Positions 33,108 through 42,564 are shown, counted from the stretch's first letter. The stretch: DNA of 64,000 bases from Kutzneria sp. CA-103260 (GCF_018263855.1 NZ_CP073318.1:9858001-9922000), one strand, 5' to 3'. The notes: a model not told the origin generated them from the letters alone. A program made the numbers and translations.

Positions 33108-34031
33108 TTACTTCCGGGCCCGGGAGAGCAGGGTCTGGATCACCACGACCACCACCAGCACCGCGCCGCTGACCACGGCCTGCATGTTCGAGTTGAACCG
33201 GCCGAGCTGGTTGATCAGCTCCTGGATCACGAACAGCAGCGCCACGCCGGCCAGCGTGCCGCTGACCGCGCCGCTGCCGCCGGTGAGCATGGTGCCGCCG
33301 ATCACCACCGCGGCGATCGCGTTCAGCTCCAGCCCGATGCCGATCACCGTGACCCCGGATCCCAGCTGGGCGGCCGACATCACCCCGGCGAAACCGGCCA
33401 GCAGCCCGGACAGCACGTAGACACTGATCTTGGTGCGGGCCACCGGCAACCCCATCAGCGAGGCCGCGTCCTCGTTGCCGCCCACCGCGAACAGCCGCAT
33501 GCCGAACGGTGAGCGTTGCAGCACAACGCCTCCGACCAGGTAGGCCAGCACCGCGATGACCACCAGCACGGTGCCGTCGCCGAGCCAGCGGAATGCCGAG
33601 CCGGCCGGCACCAGGTAGGTGGTCGAGCCCTCGCTGGTGATCAGCTGCAACAGGCCGCGGGCGAACAGCTGCCCGCACAGCGTCACGATGAACGGCGCCA
33701 TCCGCCAGCGGGCGATCAGCGTGCCCTGCACCAGTCCGATCAGGCCGCTGGCCACCAGCGGCAGGATCAGCGCGCCGGCCACGCCCCACTTCGTCGACCC
33801 GTACGCCGCCAGCACACCGGCCAGCGCGTACACCGAGCCGACCGACAGGTCGATGCCACCGCTGATGATCACCAGCGTCATGCCGAGGGCGATCATCGCC
33901 AGGAAGCTGGCCTGCACGGCCAGATTGCCCAGCGTGTACGCGGTGAGGAAGGTGCGGAACATCAGGCCGCCGGCGGCCAGCAGGATGACCAGGACGACCA
34001 GCGCGCCCTGCCGTTGGATCCTCGCGATCAC
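33108..34031 (-). CDS. yjfF: Sugar ABC permease, YjfF type
   Basis: This 307-residue membrane protein of the ribose-type permease family has ALGMTLVIISGGIDLSVGSVYALAG near the N-terminus, GNEDAASLMGLPVARTKISVYVLSGLLAG and VVIGGTMLTGGSGAVSGTLAGV. It overlaps the preceding permease gene by four bases. It ends a ytfQ-ytfR-ytfT-yjfF operon, the order of the Escherichia coli galactofuranose importer. Confidence 0.88.
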   Translation of the reverse strand: MIARIQRQGALVVLVILLAAGGLMFRTFLTAYTLGNLAVQASFLAMIALGMTLVIISGGIDLSVGSVYALAGVLAAYGSTKWGVAGALILPLVASGLIGLVQGTLIARWRMAPFIVTLCGQLFARGLLQLITSEGSTTYLVPAGSAFRWLGDGTVLVVIAVLAYLVGGVVLQRSPFGMRLFAVGGNEDAASLMGLPVARTKISVYVLSGLLAGFAGVMSAAQLGSGVTVIGIGLELNAIAAVVIGGTMLTGGSGAVSGTLAGVALLFVIQELINQLGRFNSNMQAVVSGAVLVVVVVIQTLLSRARK

Positions 34032-34972
34032 TTCCCGTTCCTCCTCTCGCGTTGCAGGAGAACGGCGGCGGCGATCAACGCGGCCTCCAACATCTGGGTC
34101 ACCGAGGCGGGCACGTCGTGCTTGATCAGCGTGGCCGCGATCAGCTGCATCAGCAGCGCGCCGGCCACGGTGCCGACCACCCGGACCCGGCCGCCGGTCA
34201 GCGGCGTGCCGCCGACCACCACCGCGGTGATCGCCGACAGCTCGATCAGCAGGCCCAGGCTGGACGGGTCGCTGGCGGTGAGCCGGGCGCTGGCCAGCAC
34301 GCCGGCGATCGCCGCGAACACCCCGGACAGCACGTAGACCGTGAGCAGCGTGCGCTTCACCGGCAGGCCGGCGAACTCCGCGGCCCGGCGGTTGCCGCCG
34401 ACCGCCACCAGTTGCCGGCCGAAGGTCGTGCGCTCCACCAGCAGCGCCACCACGATCACCAACGCCAGCGCGACCAGCACGGTCAGCGGAATGCCAATCA
34501 CCGAGGACGATCCCAGCGCCAGCAGATCCGGGTTGTACAGCTGCTTCAGCTGCCCGTCGGCGATCACCAGCGCCAGTCCTCGACCACCCACCAACAGCGC
34601 CAGTGTCGCGACAATCGGCTGCACGCCGGCGAATGTGACCAGTGATCCGCTCAACAGGCCGGCCAGCGCGCCGGCCAACAGGCAGACCAGGATCGACGCC
34701 ACCACGCCGTAGCCGAGATAGAGCGGCAGCAGCGCGGCGGCGATCGCCATCACCGAGCCGACCGACAGGTCGATGCCCTCGGTGCCGATCACCAGGGCCA
34801 TGCCCAGGGCTACCACCAGCGTCGGCACCACCTGCACCAGTTGGGTGCGCAGGTTGTCGCCGGTCAGGAAGTTCGGCGTGATCACGACGTTGACCACGAT
34901 CAGCACCAGCAGCGCCAGGTACACGCCGTAGTCGCGGATCGCGGTGCGCCGCAACAGGGTGCTAGTGCTCAT
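34028..34972 (-). CDS. ytfT: Sugar ABC permease, YtfT type
   Basis: This 314-residue permease of the ribose family has VALGMALVIGTEGIDLSVGSVMAIAA, VGGNRRAAEFAGLPVKRTLLTVYVLSG and VVVGGTPLTGGRVRVVGTVAGALLM. Its start overlaps the ATPase gene by 11 bases. With YjfF it forms the heterodimeric channel that sets YtfRT-YjfF apart from homodimeric ribose importers. Confidence 0.88.
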   Translation of the reverse strand: MSTSTLLRRTAIRDYGVYLALLVLIVVNVVITPNFLTGDNLRTQLVQVVPTLVVALGMALVIGTEGIDLSVGSVMAIAAALLPLYLGYGVVASILVCLLAGALAGLLSGSLVTFAGVQPIVATLALLVGGRGLALVIADGQLKQLYNPDLLALGSSSVIGIPLTVLVALALVIVVALLVERTTFGRQLVAVGGNRRAAEFAGLPVKRTLLTVYVLSGVFAAIAGVLASARLTASDPSSLGLLIELSAITAVVVGGTPLTGGRVRVVGTVAGALLMQLIAATLIKHDVPASVTQMLEAALIAAAVLLQRERRNGK

Positions 34973-36455
34973 CGGCGATCACCGCCATCACGCCGTCCAC
35001 GCTCACCTGGTCGCCGGTCAGCTCGGCCACCGACGCCCCCTCCCGCAGCACGACCACCCGGTCCGCGCCCTCGACCAACTCCTCCAGGTCGCTGGACACC
35101 ATCACGATGCCCAGCCCCTGCGAGGCCAACTCGTCCACCAGCGCCTGCACCTCGGCCTTGGCGCCGACGTCGATGCCACGGGTGGGCTCGTCCAGCAGCA
35201 GCACCTTCGGGCTCATGGCCAGCCACCGGGCCAGCATCACCTTCTGCTGGTTGCCGCCGGACAGCTCGCTCACCCGCTGCTCGGGGCTGGCCGCCTTGAT
35301 CCGCAGGCGGCGCATGAACGTGTCCACGATCTCGCGCTGTTTTCGTTTGGAGACAATGCCGGCGACCGACAGCCGGGGCAGCGCGGCCAGCACGATGTTC
35401 TCCCGCACGGAGAGGTTGGGGATGATGCCCTCGGCCTTGCGGTCCTCCGGCACCAGCACCAGGCCGGCCCGGATGGCCGCCGGCGTGGAGCCGGCGCGGA
35501 TCCGCTTGCCGGCCACTTCGATCTCGCCCTCGTCCAGCGGTTGCAGGCCGACCAGGGCCTTCATCGTCTCGGTGCGGCCCGAGCCCAACAGCCCGCCGAG
35601 CCCGACGACCTCGCCCGGATGCACCGTCAGGTCGACACCCTCCAGCACCGTCCGGCGACGCAAACCCTTGCCGCGCAACACGGTCCGTTCGGCGCTGTCG
35701 TGCTCGCCGACGAACGCCGTGCGGTCGCTCTCGCTGGACAGGGTGCGGCCCAACATGGTCGCCACCAGCTCCAGCCGGCCGATCTCGGCCAGCGGTCCAC
35801 TATGGACGACCTGGCCGTCACGCAGCACCGTGACCGTGTCGCAGATCTGGTACAGCTCCTCCAGCCGATGGCTGACGTAGAGAATGGCCACGTCGCGCTC
35901 GTGCAGCCGGCGGATTACCTCGAAAAGCGTTTCCACCTCACGGGGTTCCAGCGACGAGCTTGGCTCGTCCATGATCACGACCTTGGCCCGGGCCCGCACC
36001 GACCGGGCCACCGCGATCATCTGCTGCACGCCCAGGCCGAGCGTGCGCAGCTGCCGCCGCGGGTCCACGTTGATGCCCAGTTCCGAGAGCAGCTCCCGGG
36101 CCTGGGCCTGCATCGCCGCGAAGTCGATGAGCCGCAGTCGGTTGCGGGGCTCGTGACCCAGGAACAGGTTCTGCGCCACCGACATCGAGGGCACCAGGTT
36201 GACCTCCTGGTACACCGTGCTGATGCCGGCCGCCTGCGCGTCCAGCGGCCGGCCGAAGGACACCGGCTCGCCGTCCAGCAGCAGCTGGCCGCCGTCCGGC
36301 TGGTACACGCCGGTGAGCACCTTGATCAGGGTGGACTTGCCCGCGCCGTTCTCGCCGACCAGCGTGTGCACCTGGCCGGGGCGCAGCTCGAAGTCCACCT
36401 CCCGCAGCGCCTGCACGCCGGCGAAGTGCTTGTTCACGCCGACCGCTTGCAGCAA
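34962..36455 (-). CDS. ytfR: Sugar ABC transporter ATPase with two nucleotide-binding domains, YtfR type
   Basis: The TTG at 36455 has a strong AAAGGAGG site seven bases upstream and starts LLQAVGVNKHFAGVQALREV, the family N-terminus; 497 residues result. Domain 1 has Walker A GENGAGKST and Walker B VVIMDEPSSSL; domain 2 has the degenerate Walker A GLLGSGRTE normal for RbsA/MglA/YtfR, with LSGGNQQKVMLARWLAM and LLLDEPTRGIDVG. It powers the two permeases encoded downstream. A hairpin and repeat R3 separate it from the binding-protein gene. Confidence 0.93.
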   Translation of the reverse strand: MLQAVGVNKHFAGVQALREVDFELRPGQVHTLVGENGAGKSTLIKVLTGVYQPDGGQLLLDGEPVSFGRPLDAQAAGISTVYQEVNLVPSMSVAQNLFLGHEPRNRLRLIDFAAMQAQARELLSELGINVDPRRQLRTLGLGVQQMIAVARSVRARAKVVIMDEPSSSLEPREVETLFEVIRRLHERDVAILYVSHRLEELYQICDTVTVLRDGQVVHSGPLAEIGRLELVATMLGRTLSSESDRTAFVGEHDSAERTVLRGKGLRRRTVLEGVDLTVHPGEVVGLGGLLGSGRTETMKALVGLQPLDEGEIEVAGKRIRAGSTPAAIRAGLVLVPEDRKAEGIIPNLSVRENIVLAALPRLSVAGIVSKRKQREIVDTFMRRLRIKAASPEQRVSELSGGNQQKVMLARWLAMSPKVLLLDEPTRGIDVGAKAEVQALVDELASQGLGIVMVSSDLEELVEGADRVVVLREGASVAELTGDQVSVDGVMAVIADEH

Positions 36456-36480
36456 CTGGCGACCTCCTTTGAGAAGGCGA

Positions 36481-36513
36481 CCGCCCGATCGGCGCGCACT
36501 GCCGATCGGGCGG
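36481..36513 (-). terminator. Hairpin between ytfQ and ytfR
   Basis: Perfect 13-bp arms (36481-36493 and 36501-36513) with a 7-base loop lie 13 bases before the ytfR ribosome site. Partial termination here would give more binding protein than ATPase. Confidence 0.7.
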
Positions 36514-36547
36514 CCGGGCACTATTCAACTGCGTCATCACCAGCACG

Positions 36548-36744
36548 CCCGCGAGGCCGCGCCGGGGGCCTGGTCCGTCGCCAACCTTCGCGAGGCCGCG
36601 CCGGTGCCTGGACCGTCGCCGGATTTCACCCGCCGCCACCCAACTCAACCACCCACTCAAGCCGACGCGGCGGGTTAAATCCGGCCAGGGAAGGCACCGG
36701 TCACGAGCGGCCTCGCCCCGCGCGGAACGCGCGGCACAAGCTCA
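36548..36744. repeat. Dispersed palindromic element, copy R3
   Basis: The core inverted repeat (36618-36636 and 36667-36685) is identical in arm sequence to R1. A GCGAGGCCGCGCCG block occurs twice in tandem at 36551 and 36590, and GCGCGGAACGCGCGG lies at 36720-36734. The right edge ends with CTCAG, which contains the ytfQ stop codon. It occupies most of the gap between ytfQ and ytfR. Confidence 0.85.
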
Positions 36745-37803
36745 GTAGGCGTTGCCGACCTGAGCGGCGGCGTTGGAGCTGTCGTACTCCTTGTCCTGGA
36801 TGGTGATCGTCTGCGGGATCGGCTTGCCGGCCAGGAAGTCCTTCAGCGTGGACAGGGCCAGCGGGCCGAACCGCGGGTTGGACTCGACGTCCCCGTTGAC
36901 CTGGCCGGCGACGATGCCCTGGACCACGTTGCGGGTGCCGTCCACGGAGAACACCTTGATGTCGGTGCCGGGCTTCTTGCCGGCGCCGCTGATCGCGGTG
37001 ACCGCGCCCAGGGCCATCTCGTCGTTCTCGGCGTAGATCGCGGTGATCTCCGGGTGGGCCTGCAGCAGCTGCTCGGTGACCGACTGGCCCTTCTCCCGGG
37101 TGAAGTCGCCGGTCTGCTGGGCGACGACCTGCACGTTCGGGGCGTTGGCCTTGAGATAGTCGGTGAAGCCGCTGGTGCGGTCGGTGGTCACGTTGTTGCC
37201 GGTGGCGCCGAGCAGGATGGCCACCTTGGCGCTGCCGTTGGTGGCCTTCACCAGCTGGGTCGCGGCCCGCTTGCCCTGGGTCACGAAGTCCGAGCCGATG
37301 AACGTGAGGTAGTCCTTGCAGGCGGTGGCCGAGGACAGCTTGCGGTCGATGGTCACCACCGGGACCTTCTTGTCTCTGGCCGCCTGCAGCGCCGGCTCCA
37401 GGCCCTCGGAGTTGAGCGGGGCCACGATGAGCAGGTTCGCGCCCTGGGCCAGCAGACCCTGGATGTCGGAGATCTGCTGGCTCAGGTTGGAGTTGGCGTT
37501 GCGCTTGAGCAGCTGCACGCCCTGCTTCTGGGCCTCGTCGGTGATCGACTGGGTCTCGGTGATCCGGAACGGGTTGGCCTCGGCCTCGGACTGGGAGAAG
37601 CCGATGACCGCCTTGCTGAAGTCCACCTTGTTGGCGCCGTAGGCGTCGATCGTGCAGGTGGGGCCGGCCGCGTTGGACGCGGTCTGCTGGCCGCCGCCGC
37701 TGGTCGGTGTGGACCCGCCGCCGCCACTGCTCTCCGGGTTCGCGCACCCGGTGACCACCAGCAGCGCGACCACCGCTGCGGCCGCCCCAAGGGAAGACTT
37801 CAT
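36742..37803 (-). CDS. ytfQ: Sugar ABC transporter substrate-binding lipoprotein, YtfQ type
   Basis: The ATG at 37803 is nine bases after GGAGG (37813-37817) and gives 353 residues; GTG and ATG codons closer to the site are less likely. A lipoprotein signal ends in lipobox VTGC. After a glycine/serine linker, the mature part starts with IGFSQSEAEANPFRITETQSI, typical of YtfQ-like proteins, followed by the periplasmic-binding type 2 fold (NLLIVAPLNSEGLEPALQAARDKKVPVVTIDR; AIYAENDEMALGAV). In Escherichia coli YtfQ binds galactofuranose. It heads the importer operon beside a GH2 glycosidase gene. Confidence 0.88.
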   Translation of the reverse strand: MKSSLGAAAAVVALLVVTGCANPESSGGGGSTPTSGGGQQTASNAAGPTCTIDAYGANKVDFSKAVIGFSQSEAEANPFRITETQSITDEAQKQGVQLLKRNANSNLSQQISDIQGLLAQGANLLIVAPLNSEGLEPALQAARDKKVPVVTIDRKLSSATACKDYLTFIGSDFVTQGKRAATQLVKATNGSAKVAILLGATGNNVTTDRTSGFTDYLKANAPNVQVVAQQTGDFTREKGQSVTEQLLQAHPEITAIYAENDEMALGAVTAISGAGKKPGTDIKVFSVDGTRNVVQGIVAGQVNGDVESNPRFGPLALSTLKDFLAGKPIPQTITIQDKEYDSSNAAAQVGNAY

Positions 37804-37834
37804 CGTCATCACCCTCCTACCCCGCTTCGGATCA

Positions 37835-37864
37835 AACTAACGGAAAGCTTCGTTTCGCTGTCAA
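37835..37864 (-). promoter_or_regulatory. Candidate promoter of the ytfQ operon
   Basis: Reading the minus strand, TTGACA (37864-37859) and TTAGTT (37840-37835) are 18 bases apart. The spacer holds an imperfect dyad around AAGCTT (AACGAAGCTTTCCGTT, 37854-37839), which could be a repressor site. Confidence 0.45.
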
Positions 37865-37887
37865 GCGGTCACGCAAGGTTTGTCCGA

Positions 37888-40341
37888 TCAGGTGTCCGAC
37901 CGGTACAGCTGATCGATCTCGGCTGCCGTGAGAGCGCGATCATAGACATGCACCTGGTCCAGCGCACCAGCCCAGAAATCCACCTGCGCGTTGTTGTAGA
38001 GGGCCCGTCCGATGACCGTATGGCCGGTCGCCGGGTGCCCCGGGCAGTACGGCGCGGAGCCGGCGAGCTGCCCGTTCACGTACAGGCTGATCTGCGAGGA
38101 CACCGAGTCGTAGACGCCGACCAGGTGGTACCAGACGCCCGCCTGCGGGGTCGGCCCCAGCGCGCGGATCGTCGGCGTGCTGAACGCGAACTTGTTGTCC
38201 TGGGCCGAGTACTGGAGGAAGAACTCGCTCACGCCGTCGGACCGGTCCTGGCTGACCGCCGTGGCGAATCGCCCGGTCTTGTCCAGTCGCACCCAGGCGG
38301 CCACCGAGTAGTTGGTGCTGGTGTCCAGAATGGACGCTCCGGTGTCGGCCCACTGGTTGGTGCCGTTGAACTCCAGCGCCTGCCCGGAGTGACCGGGAAT
38401 CCAAATAGGACCGTTCTGCAGCGCCACCGAGTGGCCGTGGCCCGAGGAGTCGTCGGAGACGCCGTCCAGCTGCCAGGCGCCGACGCCGGTCAGCCCGGGT
38501 GTGCCCGGCGGCGGGGGAGTCGGGTGCGTGGCCTGGCCGGAGGCGGCGATCACCGCCTCGTTCACCGCCCGGATCTGGGCCGCGTCCGGCTTGAGCACCT
38601 TGCGGTCGTAGGTGAACAGGCCGTTGACCTCGTTCTCCACGTCGGTGGCCTGGGTGTAGATCGCCGCCGACAGCCCGCACTTCACCTCGCAGTCCTTGAC
38701 CTGGTTGAGGATCTGCACGTAGCGGCTGGTCAGGGTGGCGGCGTCCGGCTCCATCTCGTAGCTGGTGCCCTTGCCCGGCTGCCACTCGTGGCCCGTGACC
38801 TTCAGCCCGAGCCCGCCGAACTCGCCGTCCACCGCGGCCCGGGTGTCGGTCGGCACCGGGTTGCCGGGGCCGACGTAGGCGTGGTTGTCGTAGACGTCGC
38901 CGTTGCCGCCGTCGAAGGAGTAGCAGCAGTTCAGACCGCTGTTGTTGTTCACCAGCCGGCTGGGATCCCAGGCCTTGACCTGGTCGGTGATCCCGGCCGG
39001 GTCGAACTCGCCCCAGCCCTCGTTGAACGGCACCCACTCCACGATCGACGGGTGGCTGACGTGCTGGGTGACCATGCTGTGCAGCTCGGTCGTGAACTCC
39101 TGCTCGGCCGCCGGGGTCGGGCGCGGCGTGCTCGGCACGTTCGAGCTGAAGTCCGCGTTCATCGACGGCATGTCCTGCCACACCATCAGGCCCAGCCGGT
39201 CGGCCCAGTAGTACCAGCGGTCCGGCTCCACCTTGATGTGCTTGCGAACCGTGTTGAACCCCAACGACTTCTGCTGGGCCAGGTCGAAGCGCAGTGCGGA
39301 ATCCGTTGGGGCGGTGTAGATCCCGTCCGGCCAGAAGCCCTGGTCCAGGGTGCCCAGGCTGAACACGAACTGGCCGTTGAGCAGTGTGCGCAGCTTGCCG
39401 TCCGGCCCCTTGCCGATCGAGACCGAGCGCATGCCGAAGTAGCTGGTGACCTTGTCGCCGCCGGCCACCCGCACGGACAGGTCGTAGAGGAACGGGTCGT
39501 CCGGGCTCCACAGGTGCGGATGCGGGATCGGCACGGTCAGCTGCGTGTCGGCCTTGCCGGTGGTGCGCGCGACGGTCCGGCCGTGATCACTGGTCACGAT
39601 CTCGACCTGCTGGCCCTGCACGCCGGTGGTGTGCACGGTCAGCTTGAGCGAGTTCGTGGTCAGATCGGGAACCGAGTCCAGCGCGGTCACGTGGGTCGTG
39701 GGGACCGGCTCCAGCCACACCGACTGCCAGATGCCCGACGACGGCGTGTACACGATGTTGTTGACCGGGTGGGCGCGCTGCTTGCCGATCGGCTGGCCGC
39801 CGTCCTCGGTCGGGTCCTGCACGCCGACCACCAGCTCCTGATCACCCTGCCGGGTCAGCGCGTCGGTCACGTCCACGCTGAACGCGTCGTAGCCGCCCTG
39901 GTGGGTGGCCAGCTGGCGGCCGTTGACCCAGACCGTGGCCTGGTAGTCGACCGCGCCGAAGTTGAGCACCACACGCTGCCCGTGCCAGGACTGCGGCACG
40001 GTGAAGGTGCGTCGGTACCACATGGAGCTTTCGTGTCGCATGATCCCGGACAGGGCGGATTCCACCGGATACGGCACGAGAATCCGTTCCGGCAGCGAAT
40101 GTCCGTCCGGCGCCGTGGTGCCGAACTGCCAGACCCCGTTGAGGCTGAGCCAGTCCCGCCGGACCAGCTGCGGACGCGGGTACTCGGGCAGCGCGTTGTC
40201 CGGGCCGACCTGGTCGGTCCACGGCGTGGCCAGCGGCGGGGCCTTGCGGTGCCAACCGGTGTCCGGCGCGGCGGCGGCCGGCAGGGTGAAGACCGACAAA
40301 GCGGCCAGCGCGACCACGAACACACTTGCGAATCTGCGCAT
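37888..40341 (-). CDS. Secreted GH2 glycoside hydrolase with C-terminal LamG domain
   Basis: The ATG at 40341 is five bases after GGAG and gives 817 residues. A signal peptide covers about 1-25 (LSVFTLPAAAA). The GH2 order follows: sugar-binding domain (about 45-200, LNGVWQF, YRRTFTVPQSW), an immunoglobulin-like domain (about 200-310), and a TIM barrel with FNTVRKHIKVEPDRWYYWAD, the acid/base glutamate in PFNEGWGEF and the nucleophile glutamate in DGEFGGLG. A proline linker leads to a LamG/concanavalin domain (about 625-815). Some GH2 enzymes of this kind in Streptomyces are beta-D-galactofuranosidases; next to a YtfQRT-YjfF importer this is the most attractive role. Confidence 0.88.
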   Translation of the reverse strand: MRRFASVFVVALAALSVFTLPAAAAPDTGWHRKAPPLATPWTDQVGPDNALPEYPRPQLVRRDWLSLNGVWQFGTTAPDGHSLPERILVPYPVESALSGIMRHESSMWYRRTFTVPQSWHGQRVVLNFGAVDYQATVWVNGRQLATHQGGYDAFSVDVTDALTRQGDQELVVGVQDPTEDGGQPIGKQRAHPVNNIVYTPSSGIWQSVWLEPVPTTHVTALDSVPDLTTNSLKLTVHTTGVQGQQVEIVTSDHGRTVARTTGKADTQLTVPIPHPHLWSPDDPFLYDLSVRVAGGDKVTSYFGMRSVSIGKGPDGKLRTLLNGQFVFSLGTLDQGFWPDGIYTAPTDSALRFDLAQQKSLGFNTVRKHIKVEPDRWYYWADRLGLMVWQDMPSMNADFSSNVPSTPRPTPAAEQEFTTELHSMVTQHVSHPSIVEWVPFNEGWGEFDPAGITDQVKAWDPSRLVNNNSGLNCCYSFDGGNGDVYDNHAYVGPGNPVPTDTRAAVDGEFGGLGLKVTGHEWQPGKGTSYEMEPDAATLTSRYVQILNQVKDCEVKCGLSAAIYTQATDVENEVNGLFTYDRKVLKPDAAQIRAVNEAVIAASGQATHPTPPPPGTPGLTGVGAWQLDGVSDDSSGHGHSVALQNGPIWIPGHSGQALEFNGTNQWADTGASILDTSTNYSVAAWVRLDKTGRFATAVSQDRSDGVSEFFLQYSAQDNKFAFSTPTIRALGPTPQAGVWYHLVGVYDSVSSQISLYVNGQLAGSAPYCPGHPATGHTVIGRALYNNAQVDFWAGALDQVHVYDRALTAAEIDQLYRSDT

Positions 40342-40587
40342 CGGCACTCCTTAGACGCGGGTGCTGGGTGCGCGTTCCCGGGTGGGACCAGCCGTTGTCA
40401 CGCAGGATGCTAGAACCGACACGCTAGGTCATCAACCGCCGTTCGTGCCCCCTGGTGTCCGGGCACGTGGGCGAACTGGGCTACCGTACGGCCGGACATC
40501 GCTGGGCGATGGAGCGCCGGCATCGAAAAAATCCTTAAGTTGTGCGGCCAGGGGTGAGCCCTGACGATCGCCGGGAGGTGGACGCCC

Positions 40588-42477
40588 GTGGACGGTAGTT
40601 TCGAGAACGAGCCGCCCCGACGCCCCGGACCCTCGGGCGGGCGTCCGCAGCCGCCCCGCCAGCCCGGTCCGCCCCGCCTGCAGCCACCGCCGCGTCCGTC
40701 CGGGCAGCAGCCCCCGCCGCGTCCGGCCCCGAGGCCGGGCGGTCAGCAGCCGGGGCCGAGGCCTGCTCAGCAGCGGCCGGCTCAGCCTGGTGTGGGCCAA
40801 TCCGGTTCGGCCCAGCCTGGTTCAGCCCAGCCTGGTTCGGCTCAGCCGAAGCCTGCTCAGTCGAAGACAGCACCGTCCACATCGGCCCAGTCGAAATCGG
40901 TCCAGTCGAAGCCGGGACAGGCCAAGCCGGGACAGGCGAAGTCGGCGCCGGCCAAGTCCGCGGCCGAGAAGCCGCCTGCCCGCCCGTCCGCCGGCGGCAT
41001 GTTCAACCGCAACACCGTCGCCAAGCGGGCCGGCATGACCGCGCTCGCGCTGACGTCCACCATCGTGCTGGTGCTCACCGGCTACGCCTGGACGACGCTG
41101 GACAGCCTGAACACCGGCCTGGCCACCGACAACGTGATCCAGGCCGAGAAGCCGGCCGACGGCGCGATCGACGTGCTGCTGGTCGGCCTGGACAGCCGGA
41201 CCGACGCGCACGGCAATCCGCTTGACCCGAAGCTGCTGGCCCAGCTCAACGCCGGCGGCGACGACGGCGAGCTGAACACCGACACGCTGATCCTGGTGCA
41301 CATCCCCAACGACACCAGCAAGCCGGCCGCGCTGCTGTCCATCCCGCGCGACTCCTACGTCGACATCCCCGGCGGCTACGGCACCCACAAGATCAATTCG
41401 GCGTACGCCCGGGCCATGAACGACACCGCCTCGGACCTGCGCAACAAGGGCGTCACCGACCAGAAGCAGATCACCCAGCAGTCCCAGTCGGCCGGGCGCA
41501 AGGAGCTGATCGCCACCATCGAGCAGCTCACCGGGGCCAGTATCGACCACTACGCCGAGATCAACCTGTTCGGCTTCAGCGAGATCACCCAGGCCATCGG
41601 CGGCGTCAAGGTGTGTCTGAAGCAGGCGACCAAGGACAGCTTCTCCGGGGCCAACTTCCAGGCCGGCGAACAGACCATCTCGGGCGTGGACGCGCTGAAG
41701 TTCGTGCGGCAGCGGCACGAACTGCCCAACGGCGACCTGGACCGGATCAAGCGGCAGCAGGTGTTCATGGCCGGCTTGGCCAGCACCGTGCTGTCCGGCG
41801 GCACCATGACCAACCCGGCCAAGCTGAGCAGCCTGATCGGCGCCATCAAGAACGCCGTCGTGCTCGACCAGGGCTGGGATCTGCTCGGCTTCGCCAGCCA
41901 GCTCAAGGGCATGACCGGCGGCGGGCTGCACTTCCAGACCATTCCCACCGGCCGCCCCGACCTGCCGACGCCCAGCGACGGCCAGGCCGTCGAGGTGATT
42001 CCCTCGCAGGTCAAGGCGTTCGTGCAGCAGCTGACCGGGATCACCCCCAGCAGCACCGCGCCGACCAGCGGCAGCTCCGCCACCGGCAACGGCATCACCG
42101 TCGAGGTGCGCAACGCCAACGGCAAGTCCGGCCTGGCCAGCAGCGTGATGAACGCGCTGGTGGCCAAGGGCTTCACCGAGGGTGACACCGACGTCGCGAC
42201 CCCGCGCTCCCAGTCGGTCATCCGCTACCCCAGCGGCGGCGCTGCCAACGCGCAGAAGGTGTCCACCGCGCTCGGCGGCGGCTACGACACCGAGGAGGAC
42301 AACACCGTCCCCGCCGGCCACGTGCGGGTCTTCCTGTCCACCCGCTACAACGGCCCCGGCTCCGAAGGCTTCACCGGCCCCGCCGCCTACGCCCTCGCCC
42401 CCACCGGTGCGGCCACCACCTCGGCCCCCGCCAGCAGTGACACGATCACCGCCGACGGCATCACCTGCGTGAATTAA
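40588..42477 (+). CDS. LytR-CpsA-Psr (LCP) cell wall ligase
   Basis: The GTG at 40588 follows GGGAGG and gives 629 residues. The first 140 residues are a cytoplasmic Pro/Gln/Lys-rich tail with short repeats (PGSAQ and QAKPG units). A membrane helix lies at about 147-170, the LCP domain at about 190-400 (LLVGLDSRTDA, NTDTLILVHI, LLSIPRDSYVDIPGGYGTHKINSAYA, with arginines and aspartates that bind lipid pyrophosphate), and a LytR_C domain at about 500-590 (ITVEVRNANGKSGLASSVMNAL). LCP enzymes attach arabinogalactan-like or teichoic polymers to peptidoglycan outside the membrane. Confidence 0.92.
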   Translation: MDGSFENEPPRRPGPSGGRPQPPRQPGPPRLQPPPRPSGQQPPPRPAPRPGGQQPGPRPAQQRPAQPGVGQSGSAQPGSAQPGSAQPKPAQSKTAPSTSAQSKSVQSKPGQAKPGQAKSAPAKSAAEKPPARPSAGGMFNRNTVAKRAGMTALALTSTIVLVLTGYAWTTLDSLNTGLATDNVIQAEKPADGAIDVLLVGLDSRTDAHGNPLDPKLLAQLNAGGDDGELNTDTLILVHIPNDTSKPAALLSIPRDSYVDIPGGYGTHKINSAYARAMNDTASDLRNKGVTDQKQITQQSQSAGRKELIATIEQLTGASIDHYAEINLFGFSEITQAIGGVKVCLKQATKDSFSGANFQAGEQTISGVDALKFVRQRHELPNGDLDRIKRQQVFMAGLASTVLSGGTMTNPAKLSSLIGAIKNAVVLDQGWDLLGFASQLKGMTGGGLHFQTIPTGRPDLPTPSDGQAVEVIPSQVKAFVQQLTGITPSSTAPTSGSSATGNGITVEVRNANGKSGLASSVMNALVAKGFTEGDTDVATPRSQSVIRYPSGGAANAQKVSTALGGGYDTEEDNTVPAGHVRVFLSTRYNGPGSEGFTGPAAYALAPTGAATTSAPASSDTITADGITCVN

Positions 42478-42479
42478 GT

Positions 42480-42564
42480 CTTTGGCGCCGTCAACGCAGG
42501 AGAGTGCGAGGCGTCGGCTACCCGGGGGCCGGGCCGCGACGCCGAAGGCGGCGCCAAAAACTCA
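42480..42564. repeat. Dispersed palindromic element, copy R4, probable bidirectional terminator
   Basis: Ten-bp outer arms TTTGGCGCCG (42481-42490) and CGGCGCCAAA (42549-42558) close a structure holding ACGCAGGAGAGTGC and GCGAGGCGTCGGCTACCC. Both edges match R1, and the interior matches R5. It fills the gap between convergent LCP and DUF4288 genes and includes the stop codon of the latter. Confidence 0.85.

Noticed and set aside
37054-40413. A 1,119-codon open frame on the plus strand opposite the GH2 and ytfQ genes
   Set aside because: The minus-strand proteins have clear families and catalytic motifs. The plus frame has low-complexity arginine/valine/glycine composition typical of antisense frames in high-GC DNA.
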